DNA of 64,000 nt from BNXB01 sp031548005 (GTDB lineage Bacteria; Bacteroidota; Bacteroidia; Bacteroidales; Azobacteroidaceae). The position numbers and the translations under genes are program-made. This document shows positions 28,011 through 35,884 of the stretch, one piece after another. The stretch's first letter is position 1. The number at the start of each line of letters is the position of its first letter. The notes under the pieces were generated by a model. It was not told the DNA's origin, did no database searches, and saw only the letters and a list, made by a program, of their open reading frames with translations. Where the stretch lies: NCBI GenBank assembly GCA_031548005.1, contig JAVBRK010000008.1, positions 94,575-158,574 on the forward strand. The letters run 5' to 3'.

Positions 28011-28324
28011 TGATTCGTGCTCTTAAAGTATTATTTATATGCTTCTGCTGTTTAATGGCAGCGCCAGCTCACGCCGAACTTTACAAAAGTAAGGTTAAAT
28101 CTACAAAGGAACAGACAGAGAGTGATTTTTCCCTGTATAATAAGAAATCAACGCTCAAAAGCTTTGGCGAAGGGGGCGGTGATTTCGAAGACGGAGGCGG
28201 TACTGACTACGAAGACGGATACAACGATGCTCCTGCCGGAGAAATGAGTTGGTATCTGATGGCTGGTCTGGGCTTACTGTATGCCGTATCGGTTTTTAGA
28301 AAACAAGAAAAGAAACAAGTATAA
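28007..28324 (+). CDS. Small secreted protein with sorting-signal-like C-terminus
   Basis: A 105-aa protein. It has a signal peptide ending APAHA (residue 23), a charged Lys/Ser middle, an acidic Gly-rich stretch (FGEGGGDFEDGGGTDYEDGY), then DAPAGE (74-79), one hydrophobic helix (80-97) and a basic tail RKQEKKQV. The short motif + helix + basic tail layout resembles C-terminal signals cut by exosortase- or rhombosortase-type enzymes, for example PID-CTERM-like signals of Bacteroidetes. The alternative is a plain C-terminal membrane anchor. It is coupled to the T9SS protein upstream. Function unknown. Confidence 0.6.
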   Translation: MMIRALKVLFICFCCLMAAPAHAELYKSKVKSTKEQTESDFSLYNKKSTLKSFGEGGGDFEDGGGTDYEDGYNDAPAGEMSWYLMAGLGLLYAVSVFRKQEKKQV

Positions 28325-28370
28325 ACAAATTCAGGATATCGAAAAATATCAACATTTAAAATAAACTTAT

Positions 28371-29537
28371 ATGAAAACAAAAGTTTTAATTCCATTTTTA
28401 ACGTTCTTCTTATTTTTCAGCCTTGCTACCAAGGCTCAGGTAACGATCGGATCGGAGAATGATCCTGCTGAAGGAGCGCTGCTCGATCTGAAACAAAATG
28501 CAGACGGATCGTCTACTAAAGGGTTGATGTATCCCCGCGTGGCGTTGACTTCTAAAACTGCTCTTACTCCGATGACCGGTACTCCTTCGGCTCACGCCGG
28601 ATTGGTAGTGTATAATACTACTGCTTCAGGTGATTTTACTCCGGGTCTTCATATCTGGAGCGGAACAGAGTGGATGAGATTAGTAGCTAACAGTATTGTT
28701 GCGCCTTCGATTGAAGAGCTTAAAGGACAGTCTGCAACTATGAGCCCTACAGTGGTATTTAAACCTACCACTGGTTTTTACAGTGGTATTCTATCTATTC
28801 CTTATGCCGAGGGTAATGGAGGATTTTATGCTGCCAGCGATATTGTAATTACTTCTGCCAATTTTAAAGGCTTGACTTTAACTCCTTATGCAGGACAATT
28901 GTCTTATGGTCCGGGAGTAATTTACATCAAGGTAGAAGGAACCCCTACTGTAGCTACAGACGGAGAATCTGTTGTAATCGATGTTACTTTCTTGGGAAAA
29001 TCGACTACAGCAACACTTGGAGAAGATGCGGTTGAAAGGTCTATTATATACAGAAGAAAAACTGTTCCTATTCCTACAGGTACTCCAGGTACTGCAACTC
29101 CAGTGGATGCCTCTACAGTTGAAATCGGAAATTTGAAAGTTCGTTATGTATATGCTGGAACAAATGGAAGAGATAGTTATATTCAATTTTCTCCGAAGAT
29201 TCCGACTCATGCATCTTATTGGTTTGAAAAAATGGGAGCTGGAGTAGGTGTTCCGGGTTCTGGTACAGGTACTTATCTCTATACTTACGGATTGGTGCCA
29301 AATTTAGTAGTTAATTCATGGTATGATTTTGAAAGTGGTGTTGCTGGTGATGTTTCCAGAACGAATGTAAACGTTCATAAAGACTTGAACCCGACTACCC
29401 GTGACCAGGGACGTGCTACTATTTCATTCCAAAATAATGACTCACGCGAGATGTATCGTGTTACTTGTAACTCTTATACCTCAATTGATGCTAATACTCC
29501 GGGAGCTGTAACGCTCTTCGTTGAATGGTTAGAGTAA
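28371..29537 (+). CDS. Secreted protein of unknown function
   Basis: A 388-aa protein with signal peptide ending TKAQ. The start after cleavage, VTIGSENDPAEGALLDLKQ...KGLMYPRVALTS, is a pattern I associate with Bacteroidetes surface proteins. The rest is Ser/Thr/Pro/Gly-rich beta structure with no domain I can name and no clear T9SS tail. It is the third gene of the operon, 46 bases after the small protein, and is followed by a strong terminator. It may be a partner or substrate of the T9SS protein (inference). Confidence 0.7.
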   Translation: MKTKVLIPFLTFFLFFSLATKAQVTIGSENDPAEGALLDLKQNADGSSTKGLMYPRVALTSKTALTPMTGTPSAHAGLVVYNTTASGDFTPGLHIWSGTEWMRLVANSIVAPSIEELKGQSATMSPTVVFKPTTGFYSGILSIPYAEGNGGFYAASDIVITSANFKGLTLTPYAGQLSYGPGVIYIKVEGTPTVATDGESVVIDVTFLGKSTTATLGEDAVERSIIYRRKTVPIPTGTPGTATPVDASTVEIGNLKVRYVYAGTNGRDSYIQFSPKIPTHASYWFEKMGAGVGVPGSGTGTYLYTYGLVPNLVVNSWYDFESGVAGDVSRTNVNVHKDLNPTTRDQGRATISFQNNDSREMYRVTCNSYTSIDANTPGAVTLFVEWLE

Positions 29538-29579
29538 TACCATACACTATACGGATTAGTTAATCCAGAGATTTATAAA

Positions 29580-29612
29580 AACGCTTCCACTTTTAGTGGG
29601 GGCGTTTTTTTT
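29580..29612 (+). terminator. Intrinsic terminator of the surface-protein operon
   Basis: An 11-bp stem (AACGCTTCCAC / GTGGGGGCGTT, including two G-T pairs) with a TTTTA loop is followed by a run of T residues. Confidence 0.85.
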
Positions 29613-29725
29613 GAATATTGTAACTCTCGCAATAAATTTTTGTGTGGATTTTAAAATAAATTTTTTGTTTAGTTTTGTATTTATAAAATATCTACTACCT
29701 TTATTGGGTAATTGAGAGTTGATGT

Positions 29726-29790
29726 CGGAGCGTGAAGAATCAGGAATAAAGAGTGAGATTCCGGGATTCTACACGCTCTGTTTTATTTTA
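29726..29790 (+). terminator. Large hairpin with T-rich tail; possible small RNA 3' end
   Basis: The arms 29726-29741 and 29765-29780 pair at 14 of 16 positions around a 23-base loop, followed by TTTTATTTTA. No gene ends just upstream, as the operon terminator is 114 bases earlier. A promoter-like pair, TTTG near 29670 and TACCTTTA near 29690, could drive a short transcript ending here. A smaller ATCGGTT / AACCGAT inverted repeat follows at 29798-29817. Confidence 0.45.
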
Positions 29791-29996
29791 GATTTTCATC
29801 GGTTTAACATAACCGATTGAAGAATAAACTTTTAGCGGAGTTTTTGATTTTTAGAGGTAATGAGTTAGTAACCGTTCGTATTTCAGCGTTTTGCGATGCT
29901 ATACTGTCAAATAACTCATGCCAAAAGTACGCAATCTTTTTGAAACCCATACATATTTTTTCTCTTTCTTTATCCGATAAACACCTCCTCTGTGGA

Positions 29997-30105
29997 AAGA
30001 ATGAATGAGGCAAGGCTGAAATGAATATTGTCGGAAATACTCTTTCGAGGTACGAGAAAGGAAGATTTCCGACAATATTCATTTCAGCCTTGACGTTTCA
30101 TTCTT
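29997..30105. repeat. 109-bp inverted repeat downstream of the KilA-N gene
   Basis: A perfect 27-bp inverted repeat (30012-30038 with 30065-30091) surrounds a 26-base centre. The outer 9-bp arms AAGAATGAA / TTCATTCTT (29997-30005, 30097-30105) extend it after a short unpaired segment. It would form a very stable hairpin in DNA or RNA. The stretch between 29613 and 30161 contains no gene I can support. Confidence 0.75.
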
Positions 30106-30161
30106 GGAACATAACTTTGTGTTCGGATGAAGATAGGTTTTATTGTCTTTATTTTAGGCTA

Positions 30162-30980
30162 TTACAATTTCTCTAAACCTCTATTGTTTGTCAGTGAGCG
30201 CATTTGCGTAATCGCCACACTATTGAGTTGCACAAGCCGTTCGCCCTGTGGAAGTCCCTGCCGAATGAGCAGGGCATTGATACTTTCCATATTCGACAGC
30301 ACAACCAACTGTTCCAATGTGGCATAATCTCGGATGTTGCCTTTGTCGTTGGGGTTTTCATCGCGCCATTCTTTAGCTGTTTTACCGAATAGTGCTACAT
30401 TAAGCAAATCTGCTTCATTGGCGTAAACAAACATTGTCTGTTCCTTGCTAACCATTTTGGGAATTATTTCATCCTTGATAGCATCAGTATGAATACGGTA
30501 ATTGATTTTGGAGAGTGTGCGCTGCAAATTCCATTCAAGGGATTTTGTACGTGTTTCGTCTTCTTTGAGACGTTGAAATTCCTTTATCAGATAGAACTTG
30601 AACGCTGCACTTAACCATGAGCCGAACTCAAAGGCAATATCTTTGTGAGCAAAAATCCCGCCACCATAGCGACCTGATTTTGAAAAAATCCCTATAGCAT
30701 TAGTACGTTCTACCCACCGCTTAGGTGTAAGAACCAAACGACCATCTGCATTTTTAATGGTATGGAATTCCATACGGTTAAAATTCGGATTGTACATTTC
30801 TTCCCAAATACCAAGAAATTCAAGCGTAAAGCGCGTACTCATCCAATTTGAGACTACGACTCGTGCCTCCAATTCATCTTTGTAACCCGCCATATCTGTC
30901 AGCGAAATATAATCGCTATTTTTCTCTGAAATAACGGTTATTTCCGTTCCCTGTACGATTATTTTGTCCTTTTTGCTCAT
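30162..30980 (-). CDS. KilA-N domain protein
   Basis: A 272-aa protein with an N-terminal KilA-N DNA-binding domain (SDYISLTDMAGYKDELEARVVVSNWMSTRFTLEFLGIWEEMYNPNFN...GIFSKSGRYGGGIFAHKDIAFEFGSWLSAAFKFYLIKEF). The C-terminal half looks helical. KilA-N proteins are common in phages and mobile DNA. Met at 30980 (MSKKDKIIVQG) is the likely start; the frame stays open further upstream through the leader, but those residues look like translated untranslated sequence. The 31059-31079 motif shared with the next gene lies about 80-100 bases upstream. Target unknown. Confidence 0.85.
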   Translation of the reverse strand: MSKKDKIIVQGTEITVISEKNSDYISLTDMAGYKDELEARVVVSNWMSTRFTLEFLGIWEEMYNPNFNRMEFHTIKNADGRLVLTPKRWVERTNAIGIFSKSGRYGGGIFAHKDIAFEFGSWLSAAFKFYLIKEFQRLKEDETRTKSLEWNLQRTLSKINYRIHTDAIKDEIIPKMVSKEQTMFVYANEADLLNVALFGKTAKEWRDENPNDKGNIRDYATLEQLVVLSNMESINALLIRQGLPQGERLVQLNSVAITQMRSLTNNRGLEKL

Positions 30981-31058
30981 ATTGTTTTTTTTATTTTTTG
31001 TATTGTAAATGTTCGCATGGATATAAACGCTTGAAAGTCCGACAGGACTTTCTGAAGG

Positions 31059-31079
31059 CAAGCACTTCTCTTGCACTAA
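31059..31079 (-). repeat. Shared leader motif, copy upstream of KilA-N
   Basis: The plus-strand sequence CAAGCACTTCTCTTGCACTAA recurs almost unchanged at 32195-32216, upstream of the zinc-ribbon/TPR gene. A GAAAGTCC-GACA-GGACTTTC hairpin lies next to it at 31033-31052. Both copies sit about 80-100 bases before a start codon on the minus strand, so this is a repeated 5'-leader element. Confidence 0.6.
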
Positions 31080-31128
31080 TCCACTTATAGGTGCTGGCAT
31101 TTTTATTTTATAGTCATTTGTTATGAAT

Positions 31129-32109
31129 TTACTTTTTAAAGCTTTCAAATATTTTTTTATCATCCTCTGCACCGACTATATCTCCCAAATTTTGTTTTGC
31201 ATCGCTACGATCTTTATAAGCCAAAAAATAATTCCTATCAATATTAATTGCTTTTCTAAAATCTTCAATCGCGCCTAAATAATCTTTTATATTATATTTT
31301 GCAATACCACGATCAGAATAGGCAATCATATAAGTTTCAATTTCAATCGCTTTAGTGTAATCGTCTATTGCTCCTGCGAAATCTTTTAAAACTATATGTT
31401 TTATTTTACCCCGACTGTAATAGGCATCTGCATAATTATTGTCAATTTCAGTCGTTTTAGTATAATCCTCTATTGCACCTGTATAATCTTTTAAATTATG
31501 TTTTGACATTCCTCGTCCATAATATGCAGCTGCAAAATTATTGTTAATTTCAATTGTTTTACTGAAATCCTCTATTGCGCCTGCATAATCTTTAAAACAA
31601 TCATTTTTTACCTTACCTCGACTAAAATAAGCATCCAAATAATTGCTGTCAATTTCAATCGCCTTAGTATAGTCCTCTATTGCACCTGTATAATCTCTTT
31701 CTTGATATTTTGCTTTACCACGACCATGAGATAAGCTCTAATAAATTCATTGTCAATTTCAATTGCTTTAGTGTATTCTTCTATTGCACTTTCAAAATAA
31801 TTTGATTCAAATTCTTTATCGCCACGATTACAATAAACATCTGCATCTTCTTCGTATTCATCCTTATATTCATAATCGCCCTCTTCAACCTCTTTCATCA
31901 AATAATCTTCAACTAAAGATTTGTGAACATATATGTCAGTTTTCTCTCCTTCATATAAAACATTACTGTATAGGTTGAAGTCTTTCGGAAGTTTGAGAAA
32001 TATCGCACCCACACTCATCACAATAATTCTCATATTCAGACACCTCATTACCGCATTGTTCACAATAGAAATTTTCGTATCCATCTTCGTCAATTTGTTG
32101 CCTTTTCAT
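31129..32109 (-). pseudogene. Zinc-ribbon/TPR protein gene broken by frameshifts
   Basis: Three overlapping frames combine into one plausible protein. An ATG at 32109 opens a 48-aa stretch with a zinc ribbon (FYCEQCGNEVSEYENYC then DECGC), stopped at 31963. A second frame, open to 31677, continues with an acidic linker and the first TPR (SAIEEYTKAIEIDNEFIRAY). A third frame, from the frameshift near 31730 to the stop at 31129, encodes five more TPR units of about 34 aa (TGAIEDYTKAIEIDSNYLDAYFSRG and relatives). At least two frameshifts are needed, near 31965-31985 and 31729-31737. Sequencing error or programmed shifting cannot be excluded. TPR arrays mediate protein-protein contacts. Confidence 0.75.
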
Positions 32110-32194
32110 TTCTTATCCCTTTATTTGTGTCGGGCACAACTTTTATTATAAACTAAATTATTCAACTTTCATTTATTTGTATTACACTGCGGCA

Positions 32195-32216
32195 CAAGTC
32201 CTTCTCTTGCACCTAA
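32195..32216 (-). repeat. Shared leader motif, copy upstream of the zinc-ribbon/TPR gene
   Basis: CAAGTCCTTCTCTTGCACCTAA on the plus strand matches the 31059-31079 copy with two substitutions and one indel. It lies about 86 bases before the zinc-ribbon start, within a long leader that begins near a TATTTTTG promoter element. Confidence 0.6.
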
Positions 32217-32297
32217 CTCATAAATATGCGTAACAATTATCAAAGTACGCAATGCTTAAAAGAATAGCTTCTTGAACAAAGCGGTTCTTATGATTTG

Positions 32298-32331
32298 CAA
32301 AAATAGCAATTATCTGTGACACAGACCCAAA
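32298..32331 (-). promoter_or_regulatory. Predicted promoter for the zinc-ribbon/TPR gene
   Basis: On the minus strand TTTG (32328-32331) and TATTTTTG (32298-32305) are separated by 22 bases, one more than the usual maximum. The predicted transcript would have a leader of about 180 nt containing the shared leader motif. Confidence 0.45.
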
Positions 32332-32616
32332 TTACTTCTTAAAACCTTTGTTTTTACCTACTTCCGGCTTTGCCGGAGGCTTGATGTGCGGTCTTATGGT
32401 TTGCTTTATTTCCTGATATTTCTGTTTGAACCAGTCGATAATATTTTGACCGTTGAGAGAAAGACGGAACTTGTCCGGATTGTTCTGCTCTTTGAACAGT
32501 TGCAGTTTGGCGTCTTGCACGTTGAAATCTTGGTCGTGTTCAGGCGAATGGAGTTTGCCTGTGAAAAGGACTGCCTCGCCTGTGAAAAGCTGTTTAATCG
32601 TGTCTATCCAACCCAA
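32332..32616 (-). pseudogene. C-terminal fragment of a mobile-element protein
   Basis: A 94-aa reading frame without an ATG start; it opens at a TTG, with a stop 21 bases further upstream. The sequence (FTGKLHSPEHDQDFNVQDAKLQLFKEQNNPDKFRLSLNGQNIIDWFKQKYQEIKQ...) reads like the C-terminus of a larger protein. It resembles the C-termini of DUF3945-type proteins of Bacteroidetes conjugative elements, but I am not certain of this. Its 5' end is lost exactly where the plus-strand surface-protein remnant begins, marking a rearrangement junction. Confidence 0.55.
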
Positions 32617-32626
32617 CGCCTTTACA

Positions 32627-32642
32627 CAACTGAGCTATCCGC
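32627..32642 (-). other. tRNA 5'-end-like 16-mer at the rearrangement junction
   Basis: On the minus strand the sequence reads GCGGATAGCTCAGTTG, resembling the acceptor/D-arm start of many tRNAs. The following bases do not continue a tRNA fold. It sits exactly between the two truncated genes. This may be a remnant of a tRNA-associated integration site or chance. Confidence 0.3.
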
Positions 32643-33157
32643 AGATTCTCACCATGACCTCCGGAAATGCTCCTTGGCTCTATACTTGGACGGGCACATT
32701 GAAACCGGGTGATTTCAAGTTTATCACCCAGTGGGGTACCTGGAATTCGTTGGTTCCGGTTCCGGAATCACATCAACGGGTGGATCTCAAAACAAGCCAT
32801 GGTATCACGAACGACTACCGGTTTACATTTCCTTTCCCGAGCGGTTCTTATACGGTAACACTCAACCTGAAAGACCATACGCTGATGGTAACCCAGGCCC
32901 TGAAATCGTCTACCGGATTGGATTCCCCCGGTTCGGAAGTTCCGTTTACGGTGACCACCCGCAGCGGTTCTGTAGAAGTGGTTCTGAATGGAAATGCGGC
33001 GGGTTCTGTTTCGCTGTACAGCTTTCAGGGTAGTTTACTCGACCGTGAGCAAGGTAGCGGCACTATGGTGCTGGGACGCGGCTTGGCTTCGGGCGCTTAT
33101 GTGGTAACGGTACAGATCGACGATAAATTCTACAGCCAAAAGATAGTAGTGAGGTAA
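32642..33157 (+). pseudogene. 3' remnant of a modular T9SS surface protein
   Basis: The last 171 codons of a protein closely similar to the two downstream paralogues: most of one SusE/SusF-like module (LYTWTGTLKPGDFKFITQWGTWNSLVPVPES...) followed by the T9SS tail (GSVEVVLNGNAAGSVSLYSFQGSLLD...FYSQKIVVR). The signal peptide, ricin-like domain and earlier modules are missing. Homology begins at about 32642, immediately after the mobile-element fragment. The frame stays open to the left through unrelated antisense sequence, so a fusion product without export signal could in principle be made, but I regard it as dead. Confidence 0.85.
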
Positions 33158-33173
33158 TTATCAATTGATAATT
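33156..33173. repeat. 18-bp palindrome after the remnant (copy 1)
   Basis: AATTATCAATTGATAATT is a perfect palindrome overlapping the stop codon. The same sequence lies at 35716-35733 after the next paralogue, showing that the tandem copies share 3' flanks. Confidence 0.7.
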
Positions 33174-33180
33174 AATAATT

Positions 33181-33228
33181 AAAAAGTGGAGGATGGAGAG
33201 TAAAAATTCTTCATCCTCCACTTTTTAT
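33181..33228. terminator. Intrinsic terminator after the remnant
   Basis: A perfect 15-bp stem (AAAAAGTGGAGGATG with CATCCTCCACTTTTT, 33181-33195 and 33212-33226) has A-rich and T-rich flanks, so it is suitable for termination on either strand. Confidence 0.85.
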
Positions 33229-33258
33229 TAAATTTATATTTATTTTAATTATATTTAC

Positions 33259-33266
33259 TACATTTG
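33259..33266 (+). promoter_or_regulatory. Promoter -7 element of the first modular surface protein
   Basis: TACATTTG fits TAnnTTTG and lies 61 bases before the start codon. The corresponding TATATTTG at 35816-35823 stands in the same place before the second paralogue, with matching bases (GCTYTGTAATTRA) after it. No clear -33 was seen. Confidence 0.5.
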
Positions 33267-33326
33267 CTCTGTAATTAACGGATAGTATAGTGTACTAATC
33301 CTGAATATTAATTAAAAAAATTTTTT

Positions 33327-35717
33327 ATGAAGAAGATTTTTACAATCTTGTGCTTATTCCTGTTTTCAGGAGTTTTTAATCTGACGGCTCAACTTACATT
33401 TGAAAAGCCTTTTGGAACTTATAAGTTGACGAGTGGCTCTTCGACAGGAGCCTGTATTACCGAGAATGCCGGTCAGTTGACATCGCCGCTATTTTCGGAT
33501 TTGCCTGGCCAGAGTTGGACCATTACCCAGGTGGATTCTCAAAATAGTCTTTATCGGGTTTCCATTGGCAATAGAGTATTGACTGCCAGTGGACGTAATG
33601 TGATATTGTCGGCTGCAAACGGTTCTAATTCGCAGATTTGGGAAATCCGGGGCGCTTATGATGGTCGTAGTCGGTATTATAAAATCCGGTTAAAAGCTAC
33701 CAATTTATTTTTAGTATTTTCCGATTCTAAGCTTCAGTTGAAGGAGCAGGTTGATGGGGAATCTGATATTTGGGTTATCAACCATACTGCGTTATACCTG
33801 GTGGGCGGCGCTACCCCTGGAGGCTGGGATCAGAGTAAGGCTATTTCGATGAAATCCACAGAGAATTCTGAGATGACCGAATGGTTTGGCTGGCAAGGTT
33901 ATCTGGTTCCCGGAGAATTCAAGATCAACCCTTTGAAGTCGTCCTGGGCTCAGGCGCTGAATGCCTGCGCTTTGTACCCGGATGAGGAGTATTCAATAGA
34001 AACAACAGGACCCAATTATCATTCTTACTGCCTGAATTTTAATTACGAAAACGACTATAAATTTAAAATTACGAAGGCTGGTTATTATGCTATTGGAATC
34101 AATTTGTCTGACTTCAAACCTGGAAAGGTGGTCAATATCCAGGAATGGCGTCCGGTTTACAATATTGTGGGTTCAGCTACACCCAAGGGCTGGGACAATA
34201 TCAATGCCGAAGAAATGGCGTACAACCATGAAAACGGTCACTATATATGGAAGGGGTTCTTGAAAGCCGGTGAATTGAAGTTCTTGTCCCGCCTGAATAC
34301 CTGGAATTATGGTATCTGGGCTACCTCCCCGAATGAATCCGTAGTTTCCGGACATCCTCACTCGATTTTTGTAGGCTCGAATGCACCGGACAATAAGTTT
34401 ATAATTTCTACTGACGGCAATTACATCGTGGACCTCGATATAGAGACCAAAACGATGGTTGTGAAAAAAGAGGAGCCTATTTACCTGGTCGGAGATGCTA
34501 CCCCAAAGGGTTGGAACAATATCAGTGCCGAAGCCATGGACTATAATGATTCGACTGGTTGTTATACCTGGACAGGCTATTTGAAACCTGGTGAGTTGAA
34601 ATTCCTGTCTCGCCTCGGTAGTTGGGATCAGGGTGTCTGGGCTACCTTCCCGAACGAGCTGGTAGTTTGCGGCGGTTACCCTCATTCGATTTTTGTTGGA
34701 TCGAACGCACCGGACAACAAGTTTAGAATTCCCTCTTCCGGAGTTTATACCATCGAACTCGATCTGAAAGCTAAAACGATGCTTGTGTGGAATATGAGTG
34801 CGGTACAATCGTTTTACCTGACCGGGGATGCTACTCCTAAAGGCTGGAATAACACCTCCAATGAGCAGGAGATGAATCAGGTCAAGGGCGCTCAGCTTTT
34901 CTGGTGGACTGGCGATCTGAAGCCGGGCCATTTCAAGTTCATCACCCAGTTGGGTGCCTGGAACTCATTAGTTCCTGCCCGGTCGTCGCACGAAACGGTG
35001 ATTGACGGGTATTCTCATACCTTCTCGTCTCAATATCGTGGCGACTACCATTTTGTAATCAATAAAGCAGGTTGCTATAGCATTTGGTTGGATCTGGAAA
35101 AAGGAACGGTAATGGTTTCCAAATACGAATCGGAGCAGAGAGATCCTATTTATCTGATCGGAGATGCCACCCCGGCAGGCTGGAACAATACCGCTGCGAT
35201 TGCTATGCTTAGGAATAATGAAGATACCAATTATACCTGGACTGGAACATTAAAACCGGGTCATTTCAAATTTATTACCCAGTTAGGTACTTGGAACTCA
35301 TTGGTTCCGGTTCTGGCATCGAATCAACCGGTGGAGGTCGGAAAGACCTATGGCCTCACGAACGACTACCGGGGTGATTACCGGTTTGTGGTGTCTACTG
35401 CCGGTACTTACACGATTACAGTCAATTTGCAGTATCGCACACTGGTAATCAATCCGGTTTTGAAATCGGCTACCGGACTGGATTCCCCCGGTTCAGAAGT
35501 TCCGTTTACGGTGATCAGCCGTAGCGGTTCTGTAGAAGTGGTTCTGAATGGAAATGCGGCGGGTTCTGTTTCGCTGTATAGCCTTCAGGGTAGTTTACTC
35601 GACCGTGAGCAAGGCAGCGGCAGTATGGTGCTGGGACGCGGTTTGGCTTCGGGCGCTTATGTGGTAACGGTACAGATCGACGATAAATTCTACAGCCAAA
35701 AGATAGTAGTGAGGTAA
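33327..35717 (+). CDS. Modular T9SS surface protein: ricin-like domain plus five SusE/SusF-like modules
   Basis: A 796-aa secreted protein with signal peptide ending LTAQ. A beta-trefoil (ricin B-like) domain spans about residues 25-155, with a QxW-like SQIWEI. Five repeats of about 105 aa follow, each opening xYLxGxATPxGWxN and containing YTWTGxLKPGxxKF; they resemble SusE/SusF starch-binding modules. A T9SS type A tail (720-796, ending QKIVVR) predicts surface delivery. Conserved Trp residues suggest glycan binding. The next gene is a close paralogue with four modules, so the pair arose by tandem duplication and module gain or loss. Ligand unknown; no glycosidase is adjacent. Confidence 0.85.
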   Translation: MKKIFTILCLFLFSGVFNLTAQLTFEKPFGTYKLTSGSSTGACITENAGQLTSPLFSDLPGQSWTITQVDSQNSLYRVSIGNRVLTASGRNVILSAANGSNSQIWEIRGAYDGRSRYYKIRLKATNLFLVFSDSKLQLKEQVDGESDIWVINHTALYLVGGATPGGWDQSKAISMKSTENSEMTEWFGWQGYLVPGEFKINPLKSSWAQALNACALYPDEEYSIETTGPNYHSYCLNFNYENDYKFKITKAGYYAIGINLSDFKPGKVVNIQEWRPVYNIVGSATPKGWDNINAEEMAYNHENGHYIWKGFLKAGELKFLSRLNTWNYGIWATSPNESVVSGHPHSIFVGSNAPDNKFIISTDGNYIVDLDIETKTMVVKKEEPIYLVGDATPKGWNNISAEAMDYNDSTGCYTWTGYLKPGELKFLSRLGSWDQGVWATFPNELVVCGGYPHSIFVGSNAPDNKFRIPSSGVYTIELDLKAKTMLVWNMSAVQSFYLTGDATPKGWNNTSNEQEMNQVKGAQLFWWTGDLKPGHFKFITQLGAWNSLVPARSSHETVIDGYSHTFSSQYRGDYHFVINKAGCYSIWLDLEKGTVMVSKYESEQRDPIYLIGDATPAGWNNTAAIAMLRNNEDTNYTWTGTLKPGHFKFITQLGTWNSLVPVLASNQPVEVGKTYGLTNDYRGDYRFVVSTAGTYTITVNLQYRTLVINPVLKSATGLDSPGSEVPFTVISRSGSVEVVLNGNAAGSVSLYSLQGSLLDREQGSGSMVLGRGLASGAYVVTVQIDDKFYSQKIVVR

Positions 35718-35733
35718 TTATCAATTGATAATT
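35716..35733. repeat. 18-bp palindrome (copy 2)
   Basis: AATTATCAATTGATAATT is identical to 33156-33173 and again overlaps the stop codon of a modular surface protein gene. A weaker hairpin (about 35740-35790) that resembles the terminator of copy 1 follows. Confidence 0.7.
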
Positions 35734-35884
35734 AATAATTAAAAATGGGGATGGAGGGTGAAAAAACTCTCTATCCTTATTTTATTAAATTTATTTTATT
35801 TTTAAAAATATTAACTATATTTGCTTTGTAATTGATTGACAGTATCGTGTGCTAATCCTAAGTATTAATTAAAAAAAAGATTTT

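Noticed and set aside
29804..30082. A 92-aa minus-strand frame downstream of the KilA-N gene
   Set aside because: It runs into one arm of the large inverted repeat and lacks a recognisable fold; I could not support it as a gene.
30012..30091. Invertible promoter (phase-variable switch) between the inverted repeats
   Set aside because: Only 26 bases separate the arms, too short to hold a promoter, and no invertase gene is nearby. The same argument applies to the 25790-25868 stem-loop.
30162..32616. Integron-like cassette array
   Set aside because: One GTTAGGT (GTTRRRY-type) sequence and repeated spacers raised the idea, but no paired attC sites and no integrase were seen.
32453..32641. Upstream extension of the surface-protein remnant as a real N-terminus
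   Set aside because: These codons are antisense to the mobile-element fragment and encode no signal peptide; homology to the paralogues begins only at about 32642.
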